A stretch of DNA of 64,000 nt from Bacteroidota bacterium (GTDB taxonomy: Bacteria > Bacteroidota > Ignavibacteria > Ignavibacteriales > Ignavibacteriaceae). Both the position numbers and the translations under genes were made by a program. Of the stretch, positions 48,512 to 58,141 are shown one piece after another. How positions within the stretch are numbered: the stretch's first letter is position 1; each line of letters opens with the position of its first letter. The stretch covers positions 39,190-103,189 of the forward strand of contig JAKAGZ010000004.1 of assembly GCA_021815365.1 (NCBI GenBank), written 5' to 3'. The notes beneath the pieces were generated by a model, which worked only from the letters and a program-made list of their open reading frames with translations, was not told where the DNA came from and did no database searches.

Positions 48512-49587
48512 TAAATGATATTATTTAATTTATAAAGTTCTTTCAGTTTTTCGTTTACGCTTTCGTAGCTGTGGTATTTCCTTACCCACTCCTTTCCTTC
48601 ACGTCCTGATTTTTCTCGTAATTCAACGCTGTCGATAAGTTCATTTATTCTTCTATATAATTCGCCGGCATCATTAGCAACCACAAAAGGATTCTCGGGC
48701 AGCCATTCGCGGTATTCATCGGTCATATTTGTGATTGTCGGGATCCCCATCGCAAGCGTCTCAAGCCCGGCTTTTCCATAACCTGTACCGCCCATCGTCC
48801 CGCCTACCTGATCTATACAGATGTCTGATTTACTTTTAGCTTCAAGCACCTTATTCCTTGAAAGATTCTCCAGCAATATAAAATTTATTTTCTTCTCTTT
48901 TGCAATTTTTCCAATCACTGATATTATTAGTTCCGTTCCTTTATATTTTCTGTTGGTCGGCGAATGAACAATGGTAACCCTTTCATTTTCTTCTTCACTC
49001 TTTGCCGGAAGCTCAGATGGATCATAAGGGTAGAATAAATAGTGAAGATCACTTTTCAGGGCAAGATGATCATACTCTGAAGTTATGTTAAGATCAGAAA
49101 TTTCATCCAACTCTTTAATCACGCCTCTTATTCTCAGGTCACTTCCATAGTAACAGCAGACTATCTTTTTTCCTTGTCTCTTCCATTTAATTGCCTGGGA
49201 TGAGTCTCTGAAGAAATCAAGACCAGCATCGTAATGAACAATATCGAAATCATTGAGTCCATACTGATCAATCACTTTTTCAATAATAGATCTTTTTGAA
49301 AAGTCATTTATGATAAAATAAATTTTCTCAAAAATATTCTTCGGCTCAAAATAAACTGACCTCACAACCGTTTTGTTTTCTTGCAGTACAACTTTCTTCT
49401 TACGCCATTTTTTAGCGAGAGAAAAATCAGGCAGCGGCAGATAAAGACAAACATCCTCCGGAAAGTCCAAAGAATTTTTATGCAGCGTTATCAGCCTTGA
49501 AAAATCACCGCACTGGTTATGCATTCTGAAAAAATCATAAGGAACCCCTGCATAGTTTTGAGGAGCGATGTGTAAGATTTTTAACAT
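48511..49587 (-). CDS. Glycosyltransferase, GT4-like
   Basis: A 358 aa protein: KILHIAPQNYAGVPYDFFRM at the start. The second half has RVTIVHSPTNRKYKGTELII, ICIDQVGGTMGGTGYGKAGL and ETLAMGIPTITNMTDEYREW, which match GT-B donor sites, although the usual EX7E is degenerate. It overlaps its neighbours by 1 bp on both sides. Confidence 0.8.
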   Translation of the reverse strand: MLKILHIAPQNYAGVPYDFFRMHNQCGDFSRLITLHKNSLDFPEDVCLYLPLPDFSLAKKWRKKKVVLQENKTVVRSVYFEPKNIFEKIYFIINDFSKRSIIEKVIDQYGLNDFDIVHYDAGLDFFRDSSQAIKWKRQGKKIVCCYYGSDLRIRGVIKELDEISDLNITSEYDHLALKSDLHYLFYPYDPSELPAKSEEENERVTIVHSPTNRKYKGTELIISVIGKIAKEKKINFILLENLSRNKVLEAKSKSDICIDQVGGTMGGTGYGKAGLETLAMGIPTITNMTDEYREWLPENPFVVANDAGELYRRINELIDSVELREKSGREGKEWVRKYHSYESVNEKLKELYKLNNII

Positions 49588-50558
49588 TACAGGTCTTTAT
49601 ATAATGTATCTCTGAAAATTCCCCTTGCACCAAAATTTTCCTTGAACCGCGCAAGACCCCAGTTTGGTTCCATATTGACTGTGAAAATCCCGAAATCAAG
49701 GAAGCGGTATCCTTCTTCCTGGTATGTTTTCATAATGTTATAAAATAAAAGATTGACTGCCCTGTATTCCTGGTATTCCTCATCGTGACTGATATAAAAA
49801 GCAAGTACGACTTTAGGGTTAGCACTAAAATTACAGACACCTGCTATTAATTTTTTATCAAGGAAAGCCCCCCATAACCTGATCTTTTCAGGAAACATTT
49901 TTTTTAATTTTTTAAGTTCATCAATTGTGTGTGTTGGAGTAACATTATGCCGCAGCTTCAGATTCTTTTTTAATATTTCAAAGTATTCATCAAACGCATC
50001 ACATTCTTTAACGATAACTCCTTTCTTTATAGACTTATTCACTGCTGTTCTCGCTTCAGCACGGTAAGTAGATAATAATTTCCCTTCTTTAATATCGAGC
50101 TGAACAACACTCGAAATTTCTCTCTTTAAATATTTGAAACCATTTTTTACAAGGGCAAAATCTATATAATTGGAATACTTACTTTCATAAATTACAGGTG
50201 GAAGAGTCAGTTGTATCCTGTCAAATTTTGCTCCTGATGAAAAGTCCGAAAGCCCTTCAACAAGTTCAAAAGAATCTTTTAAATTAAGATCAATGTTATA
50301 AACAAACCCGCCGTAGGAAGCACCGCTGTGAGAGGATAATATTTTTTTACCGTCTTTTATTATCTCTACGGCAGGGAAAACTGAAAAAAGCTTTCCGCCT
50401 TTTGTAACAACTAGCGATGCATCTTTGAATCTTGTTTTTGGATGATACGATAAAAATTTTCTTGTATGAAAGATAGTACCGTTATCTGAACCGCTGACGA
50501 AATCGTCCCATTCTTCGCTGGTCAGCCCTGAATCTGTAAATGAAATAATTCTGAACAT
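49587..50558 (-). CDS. FemAB-like / GNAT-fold acyltransferase
   Basis: A 323 aa protein: WDDFVSGSDNGTIFHTRKFL, ILSSHSGASYGGFVYN, then RTAVNKSIKKGVIVKECDAF and RAVNLLFYNIMKTYQEEGYR with FLDFGIF. These resemble FemAB/Acetyltransf_6 proteins that attach amino acids or acyl groups to cell-wall or exopolysaccharide units. Its place among GTs and a flippase suggests glycan decoration. Donor unknown. Confidence 0.8.
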   Translation of the reverse strand: MFRIISFTDSGLTSEEWDDFVSGSDNGTIFHTRKFLSYHPKTRFKDASLVVTKGGKLFSVFPAVEIIKDGKKILSSHSGASYGGFVYNIDLNLKDSFELVEGLSDFSSGAKFDRIQLTLPPVIYESKYSNYIDFALVKNGFKYLKREISSVVQLDIKEGKLLSTYRAEARTAVNKSIKKGVIVKECDAFDEYFEILKKNLKLRHNVTPTHTIDELKKLKKMFPEKIRLWGAFLDKKLIAGVCNFSANPKVVLAFYISHDEEYQEYRAVNLLFYNIMKTYQEEGYRFLDFGIFTVNMEPNWGLARFKENFGARGIFRDTLYKDL

Positions 50559-50568
50559 AGTAATATTT

Positions 50569-51888
50569 TCAGCTTTGTTCCCGTTTTTGCGGGTTGACTA
50601 ATTGATAAACTAACGGTGAGATAAAGATCATCATTATAATCATGTATGGATATTTAAACCTCGCATCACCGAAAGTTAATAAATGAATTGATATCCCGAA
50701 TATTATAAATAAAAGCAAAAGCCTTAAGCTTTGATTTTTGAAAATTACTTTTATGTTTTTAGTAATTGCTAATAAGAACAGAACAACTACTGAAAAATAA
50801 TACAGATGATGAATAATAAGAAGAAAGAAATAAGAAAATTTCGTAAGCAGACTTCCGCCCAATAACGGCACGTTTTCTTTTTGGATAAAAATATTTTTCA
50901 TCACCCTGTAAAGGTTCCAATCATTCAAATTCAAAAGACGTGAGACAGTAATATCGTCCCAGATAAACATATGCACTAATTTCAGGGGAAATAAAGAAAT
51001 ATATTTTATAGGATGTGCAAAAACCCAACTGCTTGCCTGAGTAAACCAGAAATTTTCTTTTTCGGAATAAGTTTTTGTTTCGGGTTGAAGAATATATCCG
51101 GCTTTGCCTTTTTGAAAAACCCTGTCGTTGTAAGCTCCTGTTGCGTTATCATTAGCACCGATCAAAAGATTTACCGGTCCGTTTGTAGAAGTAAAAATAA
51201 ATCTGCCAAAGTTTGAATAAGTGAAAAATCCAAACAATGAAATAAACAGAAGCGCTCCTGCAATTATTTTTCCTGCCTCTTTTAGTTTAAATTTTATACT
51301 ATCGCCTGCAAATAAAAAATTTACCAGGTACGCTGCCAGCAATGCCCAGCCGATCGGCCTGACGGAAACCGATGCTGCAGCGAATATTCCTGAAATAAAA
51401 ACTGAATACCTGCCGTTTTGAAAATAAAAATAAAAGCTCGACAGCAGCAGAACGTTAAACAGAAATTCCGTCAGGTTAAATAAAATCATCCCGAGTGTTG
51501 ACAAATAAAAAATGTAAATTATAACCGAAAGCTTACCATATTCCTTTCCCCAGATTTGCACTGTGAGCTTGTAAACGAGCCAGAGCTGCAAGAAGTTGAG
51601 CAAAATGTTGAACAAGCCTATTGTAATTTTTGAATTGTACATCTTTAAAAGCACTACGAGAATATTTATATAAAGCGGTGCGGTAATATAATCTTCATAC
51701 AGGTGCACAGGTGCTGGATAAAATGTGTGCAGGCGCAGGCAGTCCTCTGCTAACTTAAAATAATACAGCGAATCACTCCTGAATTTTAATGGAGAAAAAA
51801 TAATATAAGCAAGCTGAACAAGTAAATAAAAAAAGAGAAGTGTCTTGAAATTTTTCTGAAGGAAACCAAATGTTTTATCTAATTTCAA
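50569..51888 (-). CDS. GT-C membrane glycosyltransferase (GT39/ArnT-like)
   Basis: A 439 aa polytopic protein with about 10-11 helices. The first outside loop, FRSDSLYYFKLAEDCLRLHT, carries an acidic Asp after the first helix, as in GT-C enzymes that use polyprenyl-phosphate sugars. DPPR-type donors made by the UbiA-like protein at 38 kb are conceivable substrates (inference). It sits between the PorV-like genes and the FemAB-like gene. Confidence 0.78.
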   Translation of the reverse strand: MKLDKTFGFLQKNFKTLLFFYLLVQLAYIIFSPLKFRSDSLYYFKLAEDCLRLHTFYPAPVHLYEDYITAPLYINILVVLLKMYNSKITIGLFNILLNFLQLWLVYKLTVQIWGKEYGKLSVIIYIFYLSTLGMILFNLTEFLFNVLLLSSFYFYFQNGRYSVFISGIFAAASVSVRPIGWALLAAYLVNFLFAGDSIKFKLKEAGKIIAGALLFISLFGFFTYSNFGRFIFTSTNGPVNLLIGANDNATGAYNDRVFQKGKAGYILQPETKTYSEKENFWFTQASSWVFAHPIKYISLFPLKLVHMFIWDDITVSRLLNLNDWNLYRVMKNIFIQKENVPLLGGSLLTKFSYFFLLIIHHLYYFSVVVLFLLAITKNIKVIFKNQSLRLLLLFIIFGISIHLLTFGDARFKYPYMIIMMIFISPLVYQLVNPQKREQS

Positions 51889-51922
51889 TTGTTAATTATT
51901 TATGTTCGTTAATTATTACGGA

Positions 51923-52831
51923 TCAGAATTTAAATTGAACCGAAAACATATTTGCATTCCCCAGCCCGAGTTTAAAAGGCATATAAGCATAATCAAAAAT
52001 CAGGTTTCCCCAGATCAATCCCATTCCTGCTGTGATCCCTTTCGTCTGGTAGTTCGACTGAAATCCTCCCCTAAGTGAAAAAGTTTTCGCATAAGTTATC
52101 TCACCGCCAAAGTTTAAATGATTTTCGCGGTCCCTGGTAAACCTTAAAAACTCACCACCTGCAGTGAAATCTAATTTCGATTCCTGCAATTCAATCTGGT
52201 ATGAAGCACCGGCGCGTATTTCCGTCGGCAATTTTGTGTCAGTGTTTCTGAGTGAATTCATAGAACCAATATTCCTGATTGAAGCAGAGAAATCCAGACC
52301 TTCAATAATAGTTCTGTAAAATAATCCGAGGTCTAAACCCCATCCGTTCGCTTCATCAACAAAAATATTTTCGTATAAATATTTAATTGAAAAACCTGCA
52401 TCAAGCCGTGGCGCAATATTGAAACCTGTTCCGATACTGCCGGAAAAATAATTTGCATTAAATTTAGTTATCGGGTCACCGGGCTGTGTCCTTACTTCTA
52501 TGTCATTTATGGTGGTAGCATTTAAACCCAGCGCAACAGGCTGACCGAAGAGAGAAGCTTTTGCGCCTGCCATTTCACTTCTTATTCCCTGCACCCAGCT
52601 ATTGTGTATAAACATTGCTTCAGCACCACCATTATTTGCCAGCCTTGCAGGATTATAAAAAAGCGAAGTGACATCATTTGCAAAGACTGCACCGGCATCT
52701 CCAAGCGCTGCGTTCCTCGCACCAAAACTGAATTTTAAAAATGATAACCCGCTGTTTCCTTTTGTTTGCGCAAACGAAAATGGAGAGAGCAGCAGAACAA
52801 TAAAAAATATTTTAATCTTGTTTTTTGTCAT
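51923..52831 (-). CDS. PorV/PorQ-family outer membrane protein (second)
   Basis: A 302 aa protein with signal peptide (IKIFFIVLLLSPFSFAQ). The family start motif KFSFGARNAALGDAGAVFAN, then TSLFYNPARLA, leads into repeated amphipathic strands. It ends in FKLGLGNANMFSVQFKF with C-terminal Phe. PorV/PorQ proteins are FadL-like barrels that shuttle type IX cargo; many in this clade are untested. It follows a paralogue by 37 bp. Confidence 0.87.
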   Translation of the reverse strand: MTKNKIKIFFIVLLLSPFSFAQTKGNSGLSFLKFSFGARNAALGDAGAVFANDVTSLFYNPARLANNGGAEAMFIHNSWVQGIRSEMAGAKASLFGQPVALGLNATTINDIEVRTQPGDPITKFNANYFSGSIGTGFNIAPRLDAGFSIKYLYENIFVDEANGWGLDLGLFYRTIIEGLDFSASIRNIGSMNSLRNTDTKLPTEIRAGASYQIELQESKLDFTAGGEFLRFTRDRENHLNFGGEITYAKTFSLRGGFQSNYQTKGITAGMGLIWGNLIFDYAYMPFKLGLGNANMFSVQFKF

Positions 52832-52868
52832 TAAAAATAATGCTTAATTCATAATCAAAATTTCAGTA

Positions 52869-53861
52869 TTAAAATCTTAAATTCACTCCGATAATATGCC
52901 GGTCAGACGGTGAATATCTTTCAATCACAAAAGCATAATCTACGCCGAATAATAAATCCCCGAAGAGCCTGAAGTACGAAAATCCCAATGAAGGTCTTGC
53001 CGGGAAATCAGAATTGCTGAGATTAATATTATCAATCCCGCCTCTTATAAATAATTGTTCAACAAGATTGTACTCAACACCTGCGCGTAAAATATTTGTA
53101 CCTCCGCTGCTGTTTTCAATTTCTGCCGAAGCCAAAATTTTATACTCATTATTTTTATAACTGACCCCGATTTTTTTCAGAAGCGGGAAAGCGTCTTCAG
53201 TTATCGTTCCGTTCTGCCCGAGCAAAGGCGTGCTGTCCCATTTATATTTGCTGTTAAAATCAGCAACTACAGCAGCTAACTTAAAATTATCACTCAGGCT
53301 GTAAATAACGCCGAGGTCAAATCCCAATCCTGATGCTTTTATATTCTGATATAGTTTATAGTAATAAAATTTTATTGCAATACCAACTACAAATTTATCT
53401 GAAAAAGTTTTTGCAAGTGACAGAAAAAACTGGTTCTCCGAAGTTGATAATGTCCCGGTCTGAATCCCCTCGTTATCTCTTTCAGAAATATTACCCACAC
53501 CAGAATTTATTATGCCCGCGCTGATGCCTGCAGTTGAAACTGGCTTCCTGTCGCTTTCACTTTCTCCTCTCGGATAAATATCAAAACGTTTTGTAAAGCT
53601 CAGAAAATTCAGACTGCGGTCGAGTGACAAAAATGAATATGAAGTCTGGAAAAGATTTTTTTGCTGGAAGACCGAAAGTGCCGGATTATAATAGGAAACA
53701 AGGTTTCCTTCAGTAACTGCTGACATAGCGTTTCCCATACCGATCCCTCTTGCGCCAAATCCCATCCTGCTGAAAGCTCCGGGCATATTACTGATGCTGC
53801 TGAATTGCGGCTGTGATAGTGCAGCGGATACAAACAGAAGAAATAAAAAATATTTTTTCAA
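52869..53861 (-). CDS. PorV/PorQ-family outer membrane protein (first)
   Basis: A 330 aa protein with signal peptide (MKKYFLFLLFVSAALSQPQF) and the motif MGFGARGIGMGNAMSAVTEG, then LVSYYNPALSVF. It ends SDRHIIGVNLRF with C-terminal Phe. Like its neighbour it is a predicted 14-strand barrel. The secreted Asp-box protein upstream, with a sorting-type C-terminal domain, is its plausible cargo. Confidence 0.87.
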   Translation of the reverse strand: MKKYFLFLLFVSAALSQPQFSSISNMPGAFSRMGFGARGIGMGNAMSAVTEGNLVSYYNPALSVFQQKNLFQTSYSFLSLDRSLNFLSFTKRFDIYPRGESESDRKPVSTAGISAGIINSGVGNISERDNEGIQTGTLSTSENQFFLSLAKTFSDKFVVGIAIKFYYYKLYQNIKASGLGFDLGVIYSLSDNFKLAAVVADFNSKYKWDSTPLLGQNGTITEDAFPLLKKIGVSYKNNEYKILASAEIENSSGGTNILRAGVEYNLVEQLFIRGGIDNINLSNSDFPARPSLGFSYFRLFGDLLFGVDYAFVIERYSPSDRHIIGVNLRF

Positions 53862-53870
53862 AACACCCTC

Positions 53871-55436
53871 TTATTCAATTACAATTATTTTACCAAACTC
53901 CGGTTTTGCTGACCCGCGGTCAATCCGGTAAAAATAAACACCGTTCGTTACAAGTTTACCGCTGTCGTCCTTGCCATCCCAAAAATCTATTTCGCTTGCA
54001 TTGGCATTTGAACTGCTGCCCTTTTGTATATTTTGAATTATGGTTCTGACGTAATTCATCCCGAAATCGAATATACGTATTGTTACCGGTACACTTTTGC
54101 CTGCAGTGCTGTATTTTATTTTTACAGTCCCGTCTATCTTCGGATAAAACGGATTAGGAAATGCATAGCTGTCATCAGCAGAAGTTAATGCTTTTGATGC
54201 AAGAAAGATTTTCCAAGTACCCTGCCACATACCGCCGGTTTCATTCAGCTTAACTAATCCGTCGGCAGAACCGAGCCAGATAATTTGTCCCTGCGAAGCA
54301 GCAGTATAAAATATATTCGTTTGAAGCTGAAGCTTTGAGCTTTCATCAATTATAGATGTCGGAAGTATCCAGCTTGTTCCGTTGTCACTGCTTCTGAAGG
54401 CACCATCATCTGTCGCAGCAATTATATCAGAGGATTTAAATCCGAAGTTGTGAACAAATTCCCCGCGCAAAAAAGTTTTCCAGTTATTGCCGCCGTCTGT
54501 GGATGAACTAACGGAAGAGAATTCGGCAGGATCATTCGCCTGATTTGTTCCCGCCCAGATAGTTTTGGTTGCTGAATTATAAGCAAGAGCAACAACAAAA
54601 TTTCCGCCTATCGGATTTTGCTGATTCTGATGATTGAATTTCTGCCAGCTTATTCCACCGTCAGTTGATTTATTTATTCCTCCCGCTGTACCGACATATA
54701 AAGTAGAATCGTTTACTGCAATTACAGAAAAGCCGCTGTGGTTAAGATTCCCCTGCGAACAAATTTTACCTGCTACAGGTGATAAACAAAAATTTAAAGT
54801 ATCAGACGGCGCTATGTGATCTAAATTATCAGGAGGCAATACTACTCTCTGCCAGGTGCTTCCGCCATCGGTACTCTTTCTTAAACCTCCCGCCCACGAA
54901 GTTATCCAAACTGTCCCCGGAGTAAAAGCAATGTCAAACGTAAGGTTTTGCTGGGGAACTGTTATCGGCAACGCACGAATTCTGTTTCTGCCATAAACAA
55001 CTATTGTATCTTTATCTGTATCAACAGGCTGAGGAATACTCTTCCACGTGTTTCCTTTATCATAAGAAATTTTAAGCCCTGAACCAACCTGAACAGTGCT
55101 TCCGCTAAATGTTTCGTCATGAGCAGTTGCTGCCCATATAACACCATTGTTATATCCGATAGCAGAAATAGATTCTGTCCCAAAATCTTTCGTACCATAA
55201 AAATTTTTCCAGCTTGCACCACCGTCAGTAGAAATACTCAAACCTTTTCCTGAACCTGCAATAATTGTATCACCGACTGTTATAATATCAGTAATCCCAT
55301 TGCCGGCGGGGCTGTCGTCGTTAGTTATTTTTCTCAGACTATTTTTCCCAAGCAAACTATAAGCTGAAGGAACTATCTGCGAAATACCATTGACCCCAAA
55401 AATCAAAAAGAGAAAAAATATTATTTTTATTTTCAT
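53871..55436 (-). CDS. Secreted Asp-box/Ycf48-like protein with FlgD-like sorting domain
   Basis: A 521 aa protein. Signal peptide (MKIKIIFFLFLIFGVNGISQ), then at least six Asp-box repeats (STDGGASWKNF, STDGGSTWQRV, STDGGISWQKF, SSDNGTSWILP and others), predicting a beta-propeller. The C-terminal 85 residues, AFPNPFYPKIDGTVKIKYST to WDGKDDSGKLVTNGVYFYRI, form a FlgD-Ig/type A-like sorting domain. Predicted surface or extracellular protein; ligand unknown. Confidence 0.88.
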   Translation of the reverse strand: MKIKIIFFLFLIFGVNGISQIVPSAYSLLGKNSLRKITNDDSPAGNGITDIITVGDTIIAGSGKGLSISTDGGASWKNFYGTKDFGTESISAIGYNNGVIWAATAHDETFSGSTVQVGSGLKISYDKGNTWKSIPQPVDTDKDTIVVYGRNRIRALPITVPQQNLTFDIAFTPGTVWITSWAGGLRKSTDGGSTWQRVVLPPDNLDHIAPSDTLNFCLSPVAGKICSQGNLNHSGFSVIAVNDSTLYVGTAGGINKSTDGGISWQKFNHQNQQNPIGGNFVVALAYNSATKTIWAGTNQANDPAEFSSVSSSTDGGNNWKTFLRGEFVHNFGFKSSDIIAATDDGAFRSSDNGTSWILPTSIIDESSKLQLQTNIFYTAASQGQIIWLGSADGLVKLNETGGMWQGTWKIFLASKALTSADDSYAFPNPFYPKIDGTVKIKYSTAGKSVPVTIRIFDFGMNYVRTIIQNIQKGSSSNANASEIDFWDGKDDSGKLVTNGVYFYRIDRGSAKPEFGKIIVIE

Positions 55437-56215
55437 TTAACTGTAAGTGTTTTGCTTAATTCATTGCTCAATGCGCCGCTTAAATCAACAGCATGGAATT
55501 TAAAGGTCCAGTTGCCGGTTTGCTGCCCTGTCGGAATAGTTAACTTATTTGTAAAAATTCCGTCTCCTGCAGTAACATCTCCGGAAGCCTGTGTGTCGCC
55601 TTTATCAGAAAGAGGAAATTTTGAGATCCCCTGACTGTTGATCACTGGAGAATTATCCGGTCTGTAAAGCTCATAATAAACCTGGCTAATATCGCTCAAC
55701 CCGTTTGAATCGGCTGCCGATACGGAAAAAATAAATTGCTGATCGAACGAGACTGTATCCGGCATAACTAAATTGGATATTACAGGCGCAGAATTATTCT
55801 GCCCGTTGAAATATTTAAAGCTTTGTTCGGCAACCTGTCTTGTCGAACCATCGGATAAAGTTACAAAATATTTCACGGTATAATTCCCGCTGCTGTAATA
55901 TTTACTTAAAGGAAATTTTGCAGAATAATAATTACCGCCCGAAAAGCTGTTATCCGGCGATAAGGTCACAGGTGCACTGTTTAGTTTATTGTAATTTGGA
56001 GAATAAATATCTAAGAAAACAGATTGAACTCCTTCAACAGAATTAAAAGCTATATAAAATTTTACCAGCGAATCGGCAGGATTGTAAGTGACAGAGCTGA
56101 TCTGGTTAATTGAAGTTACCTGGAAGTTCAAGGGTTTCGGTTGAATTATATTATCATATTTTTTTTCACAGCCGGCAAATGCGACGAGACACAGTAATAA
56201 GAGAATTTTTTTCAT
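55433..56215 (-). CDS. Lipoprotein with Ig-like domains, function unknown
   Basis: A 260 aa protein with a lipoprotein signal (MKKILLLLCLVAFAGC). The rest is beta-rich with two apparent Ig/cadherin-like modules (TYNPADSLVKFYIAFNSVEG and PVISNLVMPDTVSFDQQFIF), ending KFHAVDLSGALSNELSKTLT. It overlaps the Asp-box gene by 4 bp, so the two are probably made together. First gene of the 51.9-56.2 kb unit. Confidence 0.8.
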   Translation of the reverse strand: MKKILLLLCLVAFAGCEKKYDNIIQPKPLNFQVTSINQISSVTYNPADSLVKFYIAFNSVEGVQSVFLDIYSPNYNKLNSAPVTLSPDNSFSGGNYYSAKFPLSKYYSSGNYTVKYFVTLSDGSTRQVAEQSFKYFNGQNNSAPVISNLVMPDTVSFDQQFIFSVSAADSNGLSDISQVYYELYRPDNSPVINSQGISKFPLSDKGDTQASGDVTAGDGIFTNKLTIPTGQQTGNWTFKFHAVDLSGALSNELSKTLTVK

Positions 56216-56298
56216 ACGTTTAATTTTAATTCATATTAATGAATAATCCAAACCCAAAAAGCTGTCCGTCGCAGTTAAGTTTATCACGGCAACTCATA

Positions 56299-57312
56299 TT
56301 AAAAGCCGCTGATAATAAAAGGTGTCGGCGAAAAAGAAATCACAAGAATGAGGAAGCTAAAGTAACCCATTGCCATCCTTCCAGCGCTTAACGGAGTATA
56401 ATCAGGTATCGGAGGATGTTTTAGTCTTATCACAAAGAAAAGAACCAATGCCCAGAAAAGCCACCCAGCCCAGCCGATTGTGAACGGCAAGTCGAAATAA
56501 CTTTCCACCAGCCCCAATGTTCCTAAAACAAACAGGATCGAAAAACAAATCACCGCAATTTTGTAATGATCTTTTTCTCCGAACATTGTATAAGCGATAT
56601 GTCCTCCGTCAAGCTGACCTACGGGTATCATATTCATCGCTGTTATAAAAAGTCCGAACCAGCCGACGCATAAATAAGGATAATGATAAACCTCACTCAT
56701 CGGCGGGAAAAATTGTGACTTGCTGACAAAGATCATTTTTAAAAAAGAAAATAGCATCGTGTCTCCGAAACGCAGCTCAATTGCATTCTTCCCGAAATCA
56801 GGCGAAAAATAATCCGGGTGAATAGCCAGCAAATATTCTTGCCCTGGAACGTGAGTGAACCCGTAGACAAGCACGATTAAGCAGGCAGCAAATCCTGCGA
56901 TCGGTCCGGCTACTCCAATATCGAACATCGCTTTCTTTGTCGTTACTGGAGACTTTGTTTTTATCACAGCACCCATCGTTCCAAAGTTTAAAAAACCAGG
57001 GATGGAAGGAAACGGAATAAAAAAAGGAAGCGTTGCTTTAACTTTGTGATACATCGCCGCAAAATAATGCCCGAACTCGTGTGTGCCGATTATAAATAAA
57101 ATTGAAAAAGAGTATGGAAGCCCTTTTAATAAAAGATTAATATCGTAAGGCCCTGCGCTTCCGCTCACCCATTCTGCACCGGCTATTGTTGTTGTTATAA
57201 ACGTGAGCAGGAACAGCCCAATATGCAGCAAGTAATTTTTTTTATCTTTTTTATTCAACTCTGACTCACCGGTAACTTCTTCGTGACGTTTATAATTTAT
57301 TTCTTCAGCCAT
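56299..57312 (-). CDS. Site-2 protease family (M50) membrane metallopeptidase
   Basis: I choose ATG 57312 (MAEEINYKRHEEVTGESELN), 1 bp after the preceding stop, giving 337 aa. The intramembrane zinc site HEFGH lies in IIGTHEFGHYFAA and the partner motif is PVGQLDGGHIAY. About seven to eight helices. No PDZ domain, so this is closer to the plant EGY/FtsH-like M50 branch than to RseP. Substrate unknown. Confidence 0.9.
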   Translation of the reverse strand: MAEEINYKRHEEVTGESELNKKDKKNYLLHIGLFLLTFITTTIAGAEWVSGSAGPYDINLLLKGLPYSFSILFIIGTHEFGHYFAAMYHKVKATLPFFIPFPSIPGFLNFGTMGAVIKTKSPVTTKKAMFDIGVAGPIAGFAACLIVLVYGFTHVPGQEYLLAIHPDYFSPDFGKNAIELRFGDTMLFSFLKMIFVSKSQFFPPMSEVYHYPYLCVGWFGLFITAMNMIPVGQLDGGHIAYTMFGEKDHYKIAVICFSILFVLGTLGLVESYFDLPFTIGWAGWLFWALVLFFVIRLKHPPIPDYTPLSAGRMAMGYFSFLILVISFSPTPFIISGF

Positions 57313-57313
57313 T

Positions 57314-58141
57314 CTATAATTCCACATTAAATCCTAATGAAGCATAATTTTCAGTGAGATCGTAAAATTCACCATGTATGCTTTTACCTGCAAAGTAAGA
57401 AAGTGAAATGCTGAAACCCTTTTCATTCCATCTCCCGAACTTTATTCCTGCTGTAATAATATTTGATCCGGCGAAAGCACCGATCTTCTGAATCTTAAAA
57501 TCATAACCTACAAAAGGAGTAAATGCTTTAAGCGGAAAATTTACAAAATAATTATCAAAACCAACCTGATAAATCCCTTTCCCTATTTCAGAAGGTATAA
57601 CGTGAAAGAGATATGTAACTCCAAGATAAAACCGTAACTCGTTTATTCTGTAGAAAGGGAAAAGTTCTAAAAATTCCCTGCTATAGACAAATGGATTTCT
57701 TCCGTTTCTCCATGCATTTGCTGAACGATCGTAGCTCCCGTCAACTAAGTGTGCACTGATGTGAGCAAACCGGAAACGAAATCCATATTCGTTATTTTCA
57801 CCTGTTATCCTGTAACCAGAATTTATTCCGAATAAATAATCAATTGCTTCTACAGGGAATTTAAAACTCCGTTCGCTTCGAAGCCTTGTATAAGTAAAAA
57901 GATCTGCGCCGAGTGAAAAGGTTTTATTTCCATCCTCGACTTTATAAATATCTGAAGACGTTCCAATATCAAGTCTGATATTCCGCTCGGCTAATAAATA
58001 ATTAAAACCTGCGCGTGGCTCAAGAAAATTTGCTGCAAATGGCTGGATGTTCAATCCACCGGGGAACCATTCTTTTTTTGTCTGCGCTGAAATAGAAAAA
58101 ATAAAAGTTAACGAAAATAAAATAAGAGTAGCTTTCCGCAT
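57314..58141 (-). CDS. DUF1207-like exported protein
   Basis: A 275 aa protein with signal peptide (MRKATLILFSLTFIFSISAQ) and EWFPGGLNIQPFAANFLEPR at the mature N-terminus, similar to DUF1207 proteins. The rest is strand-rich and ends in an aromatic/hydrophobic pattern (YASLGFNVEL) typical of outer membrane barrels. It is flanked tightly by the radical SAM and site-2 protease genes. Function unknown. Confidence 0.65.
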   Translation of the reverse strand: MRKATLILFSLTFIFSISAQTKKEWFPGGLNIQPFAANFLEPRAGFNYLLAERNIRLDIGTSSDIYKVEDGNKTFSLGADLFTYTRLRSERSFKFPVEAIDYLFGINSGYRITGENNEYGFRFRFAHISAHLVDGSYDRSANAWRNGRNPFVYSREFLELFPFYRINELRFYLGVTYLFHVIPSEIGKGIYQVGFDNYFVNFPLKAFTPFVGYDFKIQKIGAFAGSNIITAGIKFGRWNEKGFSISLSYFAGKSIHGEFYDLTENYASLGFNVEL

